This document shows, one piece after another, positions 35,716-45,160 of a DNA stretch of 64,000 nt (its first letter is position 1; the number at the start of each line of letters is the position of its first letter). The notes under the pieces were generated by a model. The model saw only the letters and a list, made by a program, of their open reading frames with translations. It did no database searches and had not been told where the DNA came from. Both the position numbers and the translations under genes were made by a program. Location of the stretch: positions 124,001-188,000 of the forward strand of contig NZ_VIGP01000005.1 of the NCBI RefSeq assembly GCF_009299795.1, given 5' to 3'. The DNA comes from Brachybacterium subflavum (GTDB taxonomy: Bacteria > Actinomycetota > Actinomycetes > Actinomycetales > Dermabacteraceae).

Positions 35716-37983
35716 TCAGCGCGAGGGCGCCGGCTCCTCGTCAGCATGATCCTCGTCGGACCCCGCCCCGTCGGCCGGATCCCCGTCGGCCGGGCCCTCG
35801 CCGGCCGGGCCCTCGCCGGCCGGGCCCTCGCCGGCCGACGGGCCCTCAGGATCCTCCTCGAGCGCCGGGAAGTCCTCGTGCCAGTCGGTGGTGACGGCCG
35901 AGGCGAGGGCGCCGTCGGTCCCTCCCTGCGAGATGCGCAGGTACTCGAGGTGGGACTCGTAGAGGTCCAGGACGTCGGTGATCAGGTGCTCCGAGGAGTA
36001 GCCGTACACGTCGTAGCCGCGCGAGCCGGTCGCGGTGAAGACCTCGAGCCGGTAGTAGTCGTCGTCCTCCGGGGCGACGCGCACGGCGAAGGACGGCATC
36101 GGCTGGGCGACGGGATGCACCTGGTAGACGAAGTCGTCGCATCCGGGGAGGCCCACGCGCAGCACGAGGCTGGGCACGGGATGGCCCTCGACGTCCTGCC
36201 GCTCGACGTCGACCTCGGCGCCGCCCTCGCGCATCTCGGAGGCGACCTCCTGCAGGGCCGGGTCGACGGTGCGCTCGAGGTAGCGCAGGGTCGCGCCGCG
36301 CTGCGGGTAGGACATGGAGCGGCGCAGGCGGGAGCGCCAGGAGCGCTCGGAGGCGCCGGAGCGGGCGACGAGGGTCGCCCGGAAGCTGTCGACCTGCTGG
36401 GTCTCGCTGCGCAGCGCGCGGTACAGGGAGATCATCACCAGGTACAGGACGATCGAGAAGGGCACGCCGATCACGAGAGTCGCGCCCTGCAGGGTGGTGA
36501 TCCCGCCGACCAGCAGCATCGCGAGGGTGAGCACGCCGGTGAGGACCGCCCAGAACACGCGCAGCCAGGTGGCGCCGTCCTGCTTGGGGTCCTCGATCAC
36601 GGAGGTGAAGTTCGCGAGCACGAGAGCGCCGGAGTCGGCCGAGGTCACGTAGAACAGCAGACCGGTGAGGGTCGCGAGGCCGATGAGCAGGGTCGCGCCC
36701 GGGTACTGGGCGAGCAGGTCGTAGAAGGCGCGCTCCGGGGTGGCCATCGCGACCTGCCCGAAGGCGTCGTCCCCGCCGATCACGAGCTCGAGGGCGCTGT
36801 TGCCGAACACCGAGATGAACAGGGCGATGAACAGGAACGGCACCACCAGCACGCCGAGGACGAACTGGCGCAGCGAGCGGCCGCGGGAGATGCGCGCGAG
36901 GAACAGGCCCACGAACGGCGCCCAGGCGATCCACCAGGCCCAGAAGAACAGGGTCCAGGTGCTCGACCAGGTGTCCGGCTGCTCCCACGCGAAGGTGTTC
37001 AGGAGCATGCCCGGGAAGCGCGAGAGGAAGTCGCCGACGTTCATCACGAGGCCCTCGAGGATGCGGCGCGTGTTCCCGGTGACGGCGATGTAGACGAGCA
37101 GGACGATCGCCAGGATCACGTTGAGCTCGGAGAGCCGGCGGATGCCCTTCTCGACGCCGCTCACGGTGGACACGGTCGCCATCAGCACGGAGAGGACGAT
37201 GAGGCCGATCTGCGCGCCGACGCCCTCGGGGAGACCGAAGAGCTGGTGGAGGCCGTAGTTCAGCTGCACCACGCCGATGCCCAGCGAGGTCGCGATCCCG
37301 AAGACGGTGCCCAGCACGGCGGCGATGTCGACCGTGTGCCCGGCCCAGCCGTCCATGCGCCGTCCGAACAGGGGCGAGAGCAGGGTGCGGATGCTCAGCG
37401 GCATGTTGCGCCGGTAGGCGAAGTAGGCGAAGGCCGCGCCCATCAGCGCGTACATCGCCCAGCCCACGGGTCCGTAGTGGAAGAGGGTCCAGACGATCGC
37501 CTGCCGGGCGGCCTCGATGTTCTGCCCGCCGCCCGTGGGCGGCTCGTAGTACTGGGAGATCGGCTCGGAGACCGAGAAGAACATGAGGTCGATGCCGATG
37601 CCCGCGGCGAACAGCATCGCCGTCCAGGTGAACAGGTTGAACTGGGGCCGGGCGTGGTCAGGGCCGAGCTTGATGGCACCCGTGCGGCCGAGGGCCAGGA
37701 AGAGCACGAAGGCGACCACGACGCCCGCGGTGACGATGTAGTACCAGCCCAGGTTCTGCGACGTCCAGGTGACGATCGCTCCGATCACCACCCCCGCCTG
37801 CGCGGGCGCCAGGATCGCCCAGAGCGCGACCGCGCCGATCAGGGCGGCGGATCCGATGAGCACGGGAGGGTTCGCGCGGGGTCCGCGCGGGGCAGCTGGT
37901 ACCGGGGCGCTGGGAGCCGGGGCCGACGGGTCTGGCGACGGCGGGGCCGTGGTGGTCGGGGTGCGGTCGGTGCCTGCTGTCAT
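35716..37983 (-). CDS. BCCT family choline/betaine transporter
   Basis: A 755-residue betaine/carnitine/choline transporter, BetT-like. Twelve membrane segments run from about residue 45 to 540 (FAAGIGIDLMFFSVSEPISQY, WAWWIAWAPFVGLFLARISRG, VTSADSGALVLANF). The WAWWIAWAPF segment holds the family tryptophan box. A cytoplasmic C-terminal domain of about 150 residues follows, as in osmosensing BetT, then an acidic tail with short GEGPA repeats. The ATG at 37983 has GAGGAGC upstream. It leads the betaine synthesis operon, so choline import is likely. The C-terminal domain may sense osmotic strength. Confidence 0.92.
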   Translation of the reverse strand: MTAGTDRTPTTTAPPSPDPSAPAPSAPVPAAPRGPRANPPVLIGSAALIGAVALWAILAPAQAGVVIGAIVTWTSQNLGWYYIVTAGVVVAFVLFLALGRTGAIKLGPDHARPQFNLFTWTAMLFAAGIGIDLMFFSVSEPISQYYEPPTGGGQNIEAARQAIVWTLFHYGPVGWAMYALMGAAFAYFAYRRNMPLSIRTLLSPLFGRRMDGWAGHTVDIAAVLGTVFGIATSLGIGVVQLNYGLHQLFGLPEGVGAQIGLIVLSVLMATVSTVSGVEKGIRRLSELNVILAIVLLVYIAVTGNTRRILEGLVMNVGDFLSRFPGMLLNTFAWEQPDTWSSTWTLFFWAWWIAWAPFVGLFLARISRGRSLRQFVLGVLVVPFLFIALFISVFGNSALELVIGGDDAFGQVAMATPERAFYDLLAQYPGATLLIGLATLTGLLFYVTSADSGALVLANFTSVIEDPKQDGATWLRVFWAVLTGVLTLAMLLVGGITTLQGATLVIGVPFSIVLYLVMISLYRALRSETQQVDSFRATLVARSGASERSWRSRLRRSMSYPQRGATLRYLERTVDPALQEVASEMREGGAEVDVERQDVEGHPVPSLVLRVGLPGCDDFVYQVHPVAQPMPSFAVRVAPEDDDYYRLEVFTATGSRGYDVYGYSSEHLITDVLDLYESHLEYLRISQGGTDGALASAVTTDWHEDFPALEEDPEGPSAGEGPAGEGPAGEGPADGDPADGAGSDEDHADEEPAPSR
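35791..35835. repeat. Three tandem copies of a 15-bp unit inside the BCCT gene
   Basis: CGGGCCCTCGCCGGC repeats exactly three times in the 3' end of the transporter gene, encoding the five-residue GEGPA tail repeat. The period keeps the frame, so copy number could vary without breaking the gene. Confidence 0.95.
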
Positions 37984-38258
37984 CTGCTCCTCGTCCTGCT
38001 GCGGGCGGTCGCGGATCCCGGCACCCGGACGCCGTACGTCCAGGGCACGCCGTCGATCCTCCAGCACCCTAGACGAGGCATCCGGCGGCAACAGCGGTCC
38101 CCCGCAGCCTGCTGACCGGTTGCGGCATCCCTCGGGACAGACCAGCCGTCACCAGCGCAGACCCCCCTGTTCCCAGGGCGGTCCGTGTGCCACGCAGGGC
38201 ACCCGGAGAGCCCGGGAGCGACCCCGCCGATCGGGAGGCACGTCACAGCGCGCGTACG

Positions 38259-38264
38259 TACGAT
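38259..38264 (+). promoter_or_regulatory. -10 hexamer of a leaderless promoter for the GH13 gene
   Basis: TACGAT ends six bases before the ATG at 38271, with no ribosome site. This is the same spacing as at 30090 and 56682. Confidence 0.6.
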
Positions 38265-38270
38265 GGACCG

Positions 38271-39812
38271 ATGGAGACCTCATCCGCCCCTGAGGCCAGA
38301 CCGGCTCCCCCCGTCGAAGCTCCCGCCGCCGATGCCGCCGGCGACGCGCCGCGCTGGCGGCACGCGATCTGCTGGCAGGTCTATCCGCTGGGGTTCTGCG
38401 GCGCCCCGCTGCACCGCGAGGACCTGGGGGCCGAGACCTACGGCGAGCGCCAGGGCGATAACGTCGTCCATCGTCTGGACCGCATCGTCGGCTGGCTCGA
38501 CCACCTGCTCGCGCTCGGCGCGGACGTGCTGATCCTGAACCCGATCTTCGACTCCGCCTCCCACGGCTACGACACCCTCGACCATCTGCGCGTGGACCCC
38601 CGGCTGGGCGACGAATCGGACCTCGATGCGCTGATCGCGGCATGCCGCGAGCGCGGCATCTCCCCTGTGCTCGACGGCGTCTTCAACCACGTCTCGCACC
38701 TGCACCCGCTGGTGCGGCGGGCGCTGGCCGACGGCCCCGACTCCCCCGCCGGCGCATGCATCCGCTGGTCCGGTGCGCACCCGTACGGCTTCGAGGGCAA
38801 CGAGGACCTCGTCGAGCTGAACCTCGCCGAGCCCGCGGTCCAGGAGCGGATCGCCCAGGTGATGAACCTGTGGCTCGACCGCGGGATCAGCGGCTGGCGA
38901 CTGGACGCCATGTATGCGGCGGGTCCCGAGGCCTGGGCGCCGATCCTGGACATGGTGCGGGCCGAGCACCCGGAGGCGTGGATCCTCGGCGAGGTCATCC
39001 ACGGCGACTACCGGACCTTCGCCGAGGCATCCGGGGCCGACTCCATCACCCAGTACGAGCTGTGGAAGGCGATCTGGTCCTCGATCCGCGAGACGAACCT
39101 CTTCGAGCTCGCCCACGCGCTCGGCCGGCACGACGCCTTCGTGCACGGCGAAGAAGGCGACGGCGGGGGCGCCCCGTTCCTGCCGCTGACCTTCCTGGGC
39201 AACCACGACACCACGCGCATCGCCTCCCAGCTGCCCGACGGCCGCGACCTCGCCGTCGCGTTCTCGCTGCTCGCGCTGCTGCCGGGCATCCCCGCGATCT
39301 ATGCGGGCGACGAGCTGGGAGCCGTCGGCACCAAGGAGGACCGCGCGGGCGGGGACGACGCCGTGCGCCCGCTGTTCCCCGCCTCGCCCGACTCCCTCCG
39401 CTCCGGCATCGGACCCGACGGCACCTGGCACGGGGAGGCCCCCGCGGGCGTGTACCCGTCGCTCGCGCTGCTCTCCCGGCCCGCCGCGCCGCGCCTGATC
39501 GAGGTGCATCAGCGCCTGCTCGGTCTGCGCCGCCGCGAGGGATGGCTGGCGAGCGCGAGGATCCGCGTGGACGAGGACTCGCTGACCAACTCGTCCGTGC
39601 GCATCGTGCTCGAGCCCGACGGACCCGCGCCCTCCGACGGATCCGCCGCCCCGCGCGGCCTCGCCCTCTGGCTCAACCTCGGCGATGACCCCCTCGACCT
39701 GCCGACCGACGCGGAGGTCCTCACGCAGGTCTCCGGCGCCGACATGCTCGATGCCGTAGGCCCCGCCGCACCCGGCATCGTCCCTCCGCACGGTGCCGCC
39801 GTCGTGCGTTGA
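38271..39812 (+). CDS. GH13 alpha-amylase family glycosidase
   Basis: A 513-residue cytoplasmic GH13 enzyme without a signal peptide. The nucleophile is Asp212 in GWRLDAMYA, the acid/base Glu241 in WILGEVIHG, and the third acid Asp313 in FLGNHDTTR. DGVFNHVSH near 135-143 is the second conserved region. The first 28 residues are an Ala/Pro-rich extension. The domain pattern fits cyclomaltodextrinase/neopullulanase-like or maltogenic enzymes that act on short alpha-glucans. The start ATG sits six bases after a TACGAT -10 box, so it is probably leaderless. There is no operon partner, and specificity cannot be read from sequence. Confidence 0.88.
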   Translation: METSSAPEARPAPPVEAPAADAAGDAPRWRHAICWQVYPLGFCGAPLHREDLGAETYGERQGDNVVHRLDRIVGWLDHLLALGADVLILNPIFDSASHGYDTLDHLRVDPRLGDESDLDALIAACRERGISPVLDGVFNHVSHLHPLVRRALADGPDSPAGACIRWSGAHPYGFEGNEDLVELNLAEPAVQERIAQVMNLWLDRGISGWRLDAMYAAGPEAWAPILDMVRAEHPEAWILGEVIHGDYRTFAEASGADSITQYELWKAIWSSIRETNLFELAHALGRHDAFVHGEEGDGGGAPFLPLTFLGNHDTTRIASQLPDGRDLAVAFSLLALLPGIPAIYAGDELGAVGTKEDRAGGDDAVRPLFPASPDSLRSGIGPDGTWHGEAPAGVYPSLALLSRPAAPRLIEVHQRLLGLRRREGWLASARIRVDEDSLTNSSVRIVLEPDGPAPSDGSAAPRGLALWLNLGDDPLDLPTDAEVLTQVSGADMLDAVGPAAPGIVPPHGAAVVR

Positions 39813-39933
39813 GCGGTGCGTCGACCGACCGGGGGGCGACGGGTCGCCGCCCGACGCCCGGCGCCTCTCGGCCGATCACGAGCCGCCGGTCATCCCCTCC
39901 ACGCACCCTCTGTGCCCACCCAGCGTCGCGTCA

Positions 39934-39939
39934 TAGGCT
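39934..39939 (+). promoter_or_regulatory. -10 hexamer of a leaderless promoter
   Basis: TAGGCT followed by seven bases and the ATG at 39947; no Shine-Dalgarno sequence. Confidence 0.6.
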
Positions 39940-39946
39940 CGGCCCC

Positions 39947-40285
39947 ATGAGCACCTCCACCGCGCTGAAGCCCGCCGAGTCCGTCCGCACCGCCCCCGTC
40001 GTCGCCACAGGCCTGCTGGGCGGCTGGATCACCGCGCGGGAGACGGGCATCCGCCCGCTCGGCGGCGTCGTCCTCGCCGCCGCGGGCGTCTACGCGGGCC
40101 GCACCTGGCTCGCCAGGCGCGGCGCCGGCACCACCGCGGCGCTGAGCGCGCTGTACGTGCTGGGCTTCGGGCTCTCCCACCCGCTCGCGAAGAAGATCGG
40201 CCCCTGGCCGTCCGTGCTGGCCGTCGCCGGCGCGAGCGCGGGCGCCGCCGCACTGCTCTCGGACGCGAAGCCCGCGCAGGACTGA
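39947..40285 (+). CDS. Small hypothetical membrane protein
   Basis: A 112-residue protein of unknown function. Weakly hydrophobic stretches at about 18-30, 38-54, 62-80 and 86-104 suggest three or four short membrane segments rich in Gly and Ala. No enzyme motif is seen. A leaderless promoter (TAGGCT, seven-base gap) supports that it is expressed. It stands alone between the GH13 gene and the ABC exporter pair. Confidence 0.7.
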   Translation: MSTSTALKPAESVRTAPVVATGLLGGWITARETGIRPLGGVVLAAAGVYAGRTWLARRGAGTTAALSALYVLGFGLSHPLAKKIGPWPSVLAVAGASAGAAALLSDAKPAQD

Positions 40286-40629
40286 CCCGCGCCGAGCAGC
40301 AGCCGCCCCAGCAGACGTCGCAGCGGCCGCACGGACCCGAGGATCCTTCCGCGGCGCCGGACCGTCGGCCGACCCGACTCGGCGCCCCACGGCGATCACA
40401 CCCCGGAATCCTCTGGTTTCCCACGTGATCGTTGACTAGGCTAAAGGGCCGGTCCGCACGAGGCTCACGGAGCCCGCCGGGCCGGCCCGCCCCGCATCCC
40501 GCCCCTTCTCAGCCCGGTGCCCCGACCCGTCGGAGCATCCGGGCTGGACCGTCCTCCCCGCCCGCTCCGCCTCCTCAGCCCGCGCCGCTCTCCCCCGCCC
40601 ATCACCGCACAGCGAGGTGCCGCCTCTTC
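40286..40629. other. 344-bp gap before the ABC exporter pair
   Basis: No gene is supported here. A TAGGCT hexamer at 40437-40442 in GTTGACTAGGCTAAAG could be a -10 box with a 5' leader of about 180 bases before the exporter gene. The leader is strongly C-rich. I see no clear riboswitch fold or attenuator, but a structured leader is not excluded. Confidence 0.5.
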
Positions 40630-42471
40630 ATGATCGCGTCCATGGGCCGTCTCTGGCAGACGGTCCGCCCCATCCGCTTCCGTCTCTTCCTCGGACTCCT
40701 CAGCGCGCTCGTCGCCTCCACGAGCGCCCTGCTCATCCCGCAGGCCCTCGAATGGATCATCAACCGTCTGGACGCCGACCCGACCGCCGCCGCGGTGTGG
40801 ACCGGCGGGGCGGTCGTCATGGGCATCGGGCTCCTCGAGGCCTCCCTCATCTGGCTGCGACGGATGTTCGCCGTCTCGCCCTCGACCACGGTCGAGAAGG
40901 AGATGCGCGTCAGCTTCTACCGCAAGGTCATCCACCTGCCCGTCGCCTTCCACGACGCCTGGGGCTCCGGCCAGCTGCTCTCGCGCATGATGAGCGACAT
41001 CAGCCTGATCCGCCGCTGGGTCGCCTTCGGCATGATCATGATCGTCACCGACGTGGTCACGATCATCGTCGGCATGATCCTGCTGTTCCGCTCGAGCTCG
41101 CTGCTCGCGCTGATCTTCGTGTGCGCGGCGGTGCCGGTGTGCATCCTCGCCTTCCGCTTCAACCAGCGCTTCGCCTACCTCTCGCGCCTCTCGCAGGACC
41201 AGAACGGCGACCTCGCCACCACCATCGAGCAGTCCGTGCAGGGCATCCGCGTGCTCAAGGCCTTCGGCCGGGGGCCGACGGCCCTCGAGGGCTTCACCGA
41301 GCAGGCCGATGAGCTGCGCCGCACCGAGGTGAAGATGGCGACGGCCATGGCCACCTTCAACATGTTCATGTTCATGCTCCCCGAGATCGCCCTGGGCATC
41401 GCCCTGCTGCTGGGGCTGTACGAGACCTCTCAGAACCACATGAACACCGGTCAGATGGCCTCCTACTTCGCGACCGCGACGATGGTGATCGGCCCCGTGC
41501 GGATGCTCGGCAACCACCTGGGGCAGGCGATCAACACGAACACGGCGCTCGACCGCCACTTCGAGGTCATGGACCTGTCCAACGACATCACCTCGCCCGA
41601 GAGCGCGGACGGGCCCGCATCCGCCGGATCGCGCGGCGACGTGCGCCTGACCGGCGTCCACTTCCGCTACGCCGACGCCCCCTCGCGCATCTCCGACGTC
41701 ATCGACGGCGCCGACCTGCACATCCGCCCCGGCGAGACGATGGCGCTGGTGGGCGTCACCGGCAGCGGCAAGTCCACGCTGCTGCAGCTGATCCCGCGCC
41801 TCTACGACGTCACCGGGGGCCGCATCACGATCGACGGCGTCGACGTGCGCGACATGGACCTCGTGGACCTGCGCTCGCTGACGGCCGTCGCCTTCGAGGA
41901 CGCGACGCTGTTCTCCGACACCGTGCGCGGCAACGTCATGCTCGGGGCCGACGAGGCCCTCACCCCCGAGCAGTCCGAGGAGCTGCTGCACCTGGCGCTG
42001 CGCACGGCCGACGCGGGCTTCGCCCTCGATCTGCCCGACGGCCTGGACACCCGCATCGGCGAGGAGGGCATGAGCCTCTCCGGCGGCCAGCGCCAGCGCC
42101 TGGCGCTCGCCCGCGCGATCGCGGCGCGGCCCGCCGTGCTGCTGCTGGACGACCCGCTGTCGGCCCTGGACACCAAGACCGAGGAGCGCGTGACCGATCG
42201 CCTGCGCGAGGTCCTCGAGGGGACGACCACGCTGATCGTCGCCCACCGCACCTCCACGGTCGCCCTCGCCGACCGCGTCGCCCTCATCGATCACGGGGAG
42301 ATCGTCGCGGTGGGCACCCACACCGACCTCATGCGCAGCTCCGCCCGCTACCGGTACGTGATCGCGAACCAGGAGGAGGAGGCCCGCAGCAACCAGGACA
42401 TCGAGACCCTCACCGGGGAGCTCGATCTGCGGGAGGTCCAGGAGACCGCAGGGAAGGAGGGAGAGCGATGA
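40630..42471 (+). CDS. ABC exporter half-transporter with degenerate Walker B
   Basis: A 613-residue type IV exporter half: six membrane segments (about 10-310) and a nucleotide-binding domain (about 340-590). Walker A is GVTGSGKST near 374 and the signature is canonical LSGGQRQR near 482. Walker B reads VLLLDDPLS, with Asp in place of the catalytic Glu. This is the mark of the degenerate half in heterodimers such as TM287/288, BmrCD and EfrAB. Its stop overlaps the start of the second half by four bases. The start is uncertain: ATG at 40630 or 40642. Substrate is probably a drug, lipid or peptide. Confidence 0.92.
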   Translation: MIASMGRLWQTVRPIRFRLFLGLLSALVASTSALLIPQALEWIINRLDADPTAAAVWTGGAVVMGIGLLEASLIWLRRMFAVSPSTTVEKEMRVSFYRKVIHLPVAFHDAWGSGQLLSRMMSDISLIRRWVAFGMIMIVTDVVTIIVGMILLFRSSSLLALIFVCAAVPVCILAFRFNQRFAYLSRLSQDQNGDLATTIEQSVQGIRVLKAFGRGPTALEGFTEQADELRRTEVKMATAMATFNMFMFMLPEIALGIALLLGLYETSQNHMNTGQMASYFATATMVIGPVRMLGNHLGQAINTNTALDRHFEVMDLSNDITSPESADGPASAGSRGDVRLTGVHFRYADAPSRISDVIDGADLHIRPGETMALVGVTGSGKSTLLQLIPRLYDVTGGRITIDGVDVRDMDLVDLRSLTAVAFEDATLFSDTVRGNVMLGADEALTPEQSEELLHLALRTADAGFALDLPDGLDTRIGEEGMSLSGGQRQRLALARAIAARPAVLLLDDPLSALDTKTEERVTDRLREVLEGTTTLIVAHRTSTVALADRVALIDHGEIVAVGTHTDLMRSSARYRYVIANQEEEARSNQDIETLTGELDLREVQETAGKEGER

Positions 42472-44276
42472 GCGCCCCCGCACGCGAGGAGGACGAGGAG
42501 CAGCGCGTCCTCTCCCCCGAGGAGAACAAGCGGGCCAGGTCCCGCTCGCTGAGCCTGCTGCGCGAGCTGCTGCACCCCGTGCGCGGCCAGTTCGCCGCCA
42601 TGAGCGTGATGGTCGTGATCGCTCAGCTCGCGGTCGTCGCGGGCCCCGCGATCATCGCCTGGGGCATCGACAACGCCCTCACGCCGATGGTCGAGGGCAA
42701 CCCCGCGCCCGCACTCGGCGCCGCCGCCCTGCACCTGAGCTGCGCGATCGTCGGCGGCGTGCTGACCTTCGGGTACGTCCGCCAGGGCACCGTGGTCGGC
42801 GAGCGGATGCTGCTGAGCCTGCGCCGGAAGGTCTTCCGCTTCACCCAGAAGCAGGACCTCGAGTTCCACGAGCGCTACACCTCCGGCCGCATGGTCTCCC
42901 GCCAGACCTCCGACATGGAGGCCCTGCGCGAGCTCGTCGACTCGGGCGTGGACATCCTCGTCGGCTCGACCCTCTCGATGGTGTTCACGGTGGTCCTCAT
43001 CGTCACCATGGACTGGGTGACCGGCGTGGTCATGCTGCTGATGCTGGTCCCCGGCGTCATGCTCACCAGCTGGTTCCAGAAGCGCTCGCGCGAGCAGTAC
43101 CGGCAGATCCGCACCCATTCGGCGCGGCTCATCGTCCACTTCGTGGAGACCATGGGCGGCATCCGCGCCGTCCAGGCCTTCCGCAAGGAGCCGGCCGACG
43201 AGCAGCGCTTCGACGACCTCGCCCAGGACTACCGCGACGCCTCGCTGGCCTCCACGATGACCTTCGGCATCTACCAGCCGGCCCTGCGCATCCTCGCCAA
43301 CGCGACGATCGCCGTGGTGCTGCTCGTGGGCGGCTTCCGCGTGCTCGGCGGACACCTCGAGGTCGGCTCGCTGGTCGCGCTCGCCCTGTACTCGCGGCGC
43401 TTCTTCCAGCCGATCGACCAGCTCGCGAGCTTCTACAACACGCTGCAGAGCGGACTGTCGGCCCTCGAGAAGATCGCCACGCTGCTCGCCGAGTCGCCGA
43501 GCGTCAAGGAGTCCGAGCACCCCACGCCGCTGCCGGCCTCCACCGGCCGCGTCGACTTCGAGGACGTCTCCTTCCGCTACACGGCCGACGGTCCCCTCGT
43601 GCTGAAGCCCCTGGACCTGCACATCCCACCCGGGCAGACCATCGCCCTGGTGGGCCAGACGGGCGCGGGCAAGTCGACGATCGCGAAGCTCATCAGCCGC
43701 TTCTACGATGCGACGGAGGGCGAGGTGACGCTCGACGGCGTGGACCTGCGGGACATCTCCATGCAGGACCTCACGCGCAACATCGTCATGGTCACCCAGG
43801 AGGCGTACCTGTTCTCCGGGACCGTCGCCGACAACATCGAGCTGGGTCGCCCCGGCGCCCCGCGCGAGGAGATCGAGCGGGCGGCCGAGGCGATCGGCGC
43901 GGACGACTTCATCGAGAACCTGCCCGACGGCTACGACACCGACGTGAACAAGCGCGGCGGCCGCGTCTCCGCCGGTCAGAGGCAGCTGATCTCCTTCGCG
44001 CGCGCCTTCCTCGCCGATCCGCGCGTGCTGATCCTCGACGAGGCCACGAGCTCGCTGGACATCCCCAGCGAGCGCATGGTCCAGGAGGGGCTGACGAAGC
44101 TGCTGGGCGAGCGCACGGCGCTGATCATCGCCCACCGCCTCTCCACGGTGATGATCGCCGACCGCGTGCTCGTGGTCCACGGCGGCGAGGTCGTCGAGGA
44201 CGGCTCCCCCGCCGAGCTCGTCGCCGTCGGCGGCCGCTTCGCCGCCCTCTACCAGGCCTGGCAGGAGTCCCTCTGA
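42468..44276 (+). CDS. ABC exporter half-transporter with catalytic Walker B
   Basis: A 602-residue partner half. The membrane domain is at about 30-335 and the nucleotide-binding domain at 355-600. Walker A is GQTGAGKST near 395 and Walker B is ILILDEATS with the catalytic Glu. The signature motif is VSAGQRQ in place of LSGGQ. In the heterodimer the working ATP site would combine this Walker A/B with the canonical signature of the first protein. The second site, with Asp in Walker B and SAGQ, would be weak. This complementarity confirms that the two genes encode one asymmetric exporter. Confidence 0.93.
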   Translation: MSAPAREEDEEQRVLSPEENKRARSRSLSLLRELLHPVRGQFAAMSVMVVIAQLAVVAGPAIIAWGIDNALTPMVEGNPAPALGAAALHLSCAIVGGVLTFGYVRQGTVVGERMLLSLRRKVFRFTQKQDLEFHERYTSGRMVSRQTSDMEALRELVDSGVDILVGSTLSMVFTVVLIVTMDWVTGVVMLLMLVPGVMLTSWFQKRSREQYRQIRTHSARLIVHFVETMGGIRAVQAFRKEPADEQRFDDLAQDYRDASLASTMTFGIYQPALRILANATIAVVLLVGGFRVLGGHLEVGSLVALALYSRRFFQPIDQLASFYNTLQSGLSALEKIATLLAESPSVKESEHPTPLPASTGRVDFEDVSFRYTADGPLVLKPLDLHIPPGQTIALVGQTGAGKSTIAKLISRFYDATEGEVTLDGVDLRDISMQDLTRNIVMVTQEAYLFSGTVADNIELGRPGAPREEIERAAEAIGADDFIENLPDGYDTDVNKRGGRVSAGQRQLISFARAFLADPRVLILDEATSSLDIPSERMVQEGLTKLLGERTALIIAHRLSTVMIADRVLVVHGGEVVEDGSPAELVAVGGRFAALYQAWQESL

Positions 44277-44367
44277 GGCGCGCCCCGAGGCCGGTCTCGG
44301 GGCCCGCCCTCGACCCGTCGTCCCTGGCGCTGACCTCCCCATCGCCACGCACGGGCAGGACGCGTAC

Positions 44368-44415
44368 GGTCAGGATCTGTGCCATCGAACGCCGGATTCG
44401 GCACAGATCCTGACC
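44368..44415. terminator. Hairpin with perfect 16-bp stem
   Basis: GGTCAGGATCTGTGCC at 44368-44383 and its exact complement at 44400-44415 enclose a 16-base loop. It lies 92 bp after the stop of the second exporter gene. No T run follows, as is common for actinobacterial terminators. The right arm runs into the tandem repeats at 44410. Confidence 0.7.
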
Positions 44416-44484
44416 CGGCGCCCCCTGACCCGACGCACCCTGACCCGACGCACCCTGGCCCGGCGCCCCATGACCCGGCGCGGG
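44410..44484. repeat. Five tandem 15-bp units
   Basis: Units at 44410, 44425, 44440, 44455 and 44470 follow the pattern CTGACCCGRCGCMCC. The second and third are identical; the others differ at one to four positions. The first unit starts inside the right arm of the hairpin, suggesting that repeat growth copied the end of the stem. Confidence 0.9.
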
Positions 44485-44618
44485 CCGTGTCGCGCAGATG
44501 ACATGTTCCAGGGGTGTGGTCGTCCGCTCCGGGTGCTATCTTCCGACATATCCCCGTCGGACCGGGTTCCCGCAGGACGATGACGCCCCGCGGCCCCTCA
44601 GATCCTCCAGAGGTCGCC

Positions 44619-45152
44619 ATGCATCCGCCCCTCCTCCAGCGCGCCCGATTCCAGGACGTCCGCCTCCGCCCCCTGTTCGCCCTCCTGCTTCTGCTCGCGC
44701 TCGTCGCGGGCCCGCTCGCGGTCGCCCCGTCGGCCGATGCGGCGACGAAGAAGCCGCTGGACATCGTGAAGATCGTCTACGACCCCTCGGGCCGCGACAC
44801 CTGGAAGAACGGCCACCTGAACAAGGAGTACATCGTCCTGAAGAACACGGGGAAGAAGACCCTCTCGCTCACCGGGTACACGCTGCGCGACAACGGCCCG
44901 CAGCGCTTCCGCTTCCCCAAGGGCACGAAGATCAAGCCCGGCAAGACCCTCACGATCCGCTCGGGCACGGGGAGGAGCACCTCCTCGACCCTGTACTGGG
45001 GCACGAAGAGCTACATCTGGAACAACACCCACGACACCGCCCGGACCTATGACTCCAAGGGCAAGAAGCTCGAGTCCTGCACCTACAAGAAGCTCACCAA
45101 GAAGGCGACGAAGAAGTACGTGCGCACCACCGCGACGACCGCGTACTGCTGA
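44619..45152 (+). CDS. Secreted lamin-tail-domain-like protein
   Basis: A 177-residue exported protein. A signal peptide spans residues 1-41 (LFALLLLLALVAGPLAVAPSADA). The mature part is a Lys/Thr-rich beta-sandwich with the lamin tail domain pattern: LDIVKIVYDPSG, LNKEYIVLKNTGKKTLSLTG, YTLRDNG, FPKGTKIKPGKTLTIRSG and WNNTHDTARTYDSKG. Two cysteines near the C-terminus may form a disulfide. Bacterial LTD domains occur on secreted nucleases and surface proteins; here the domain stands alone, so it may bind a polymer. The ATG at 44619 has an AGAGG site. Confidence 0.82.
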   Translation: MHPPLLQRARFQDVRLRPLFALLLLLALVAGPLAVAPSADAATKKPLDIVKIVYDPSGRDTWKNGHLNKEYIVLKNTGKKTLSLTGYTLRDNGPQRFRFPKGTKIKPGKTLTIRSGTGRSTSSTLYWGTKSYIWNNTHDTARTYDSKGKKLESCTYKKLTKKATKKYVRTTATTAYC

Positions 45153-45160
45153 GACCCCCG

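Larger units (their letters stand above)
44277..44618. other. 342-bp gap with hairpin, tandem repeats and a promoter
   Basis: No gene is supported. The gap holds a 16-bp-stem hairpin (44368-44415), five 15-bp tandem units overlapping its right arm (44410-44484), and a possible -10 box TATCTT near 44538 in GGGTGCTATCTTCC that would serve the lamin-tail-like gene with a leader of about 75 bases. Confidence 0.6.

Noticed and set aside
44410..44484. CRISPR array
   Set aside because: Units are directly adjacent with no spacers and only 15 bp long. No cas gene is present anywhere in the window.
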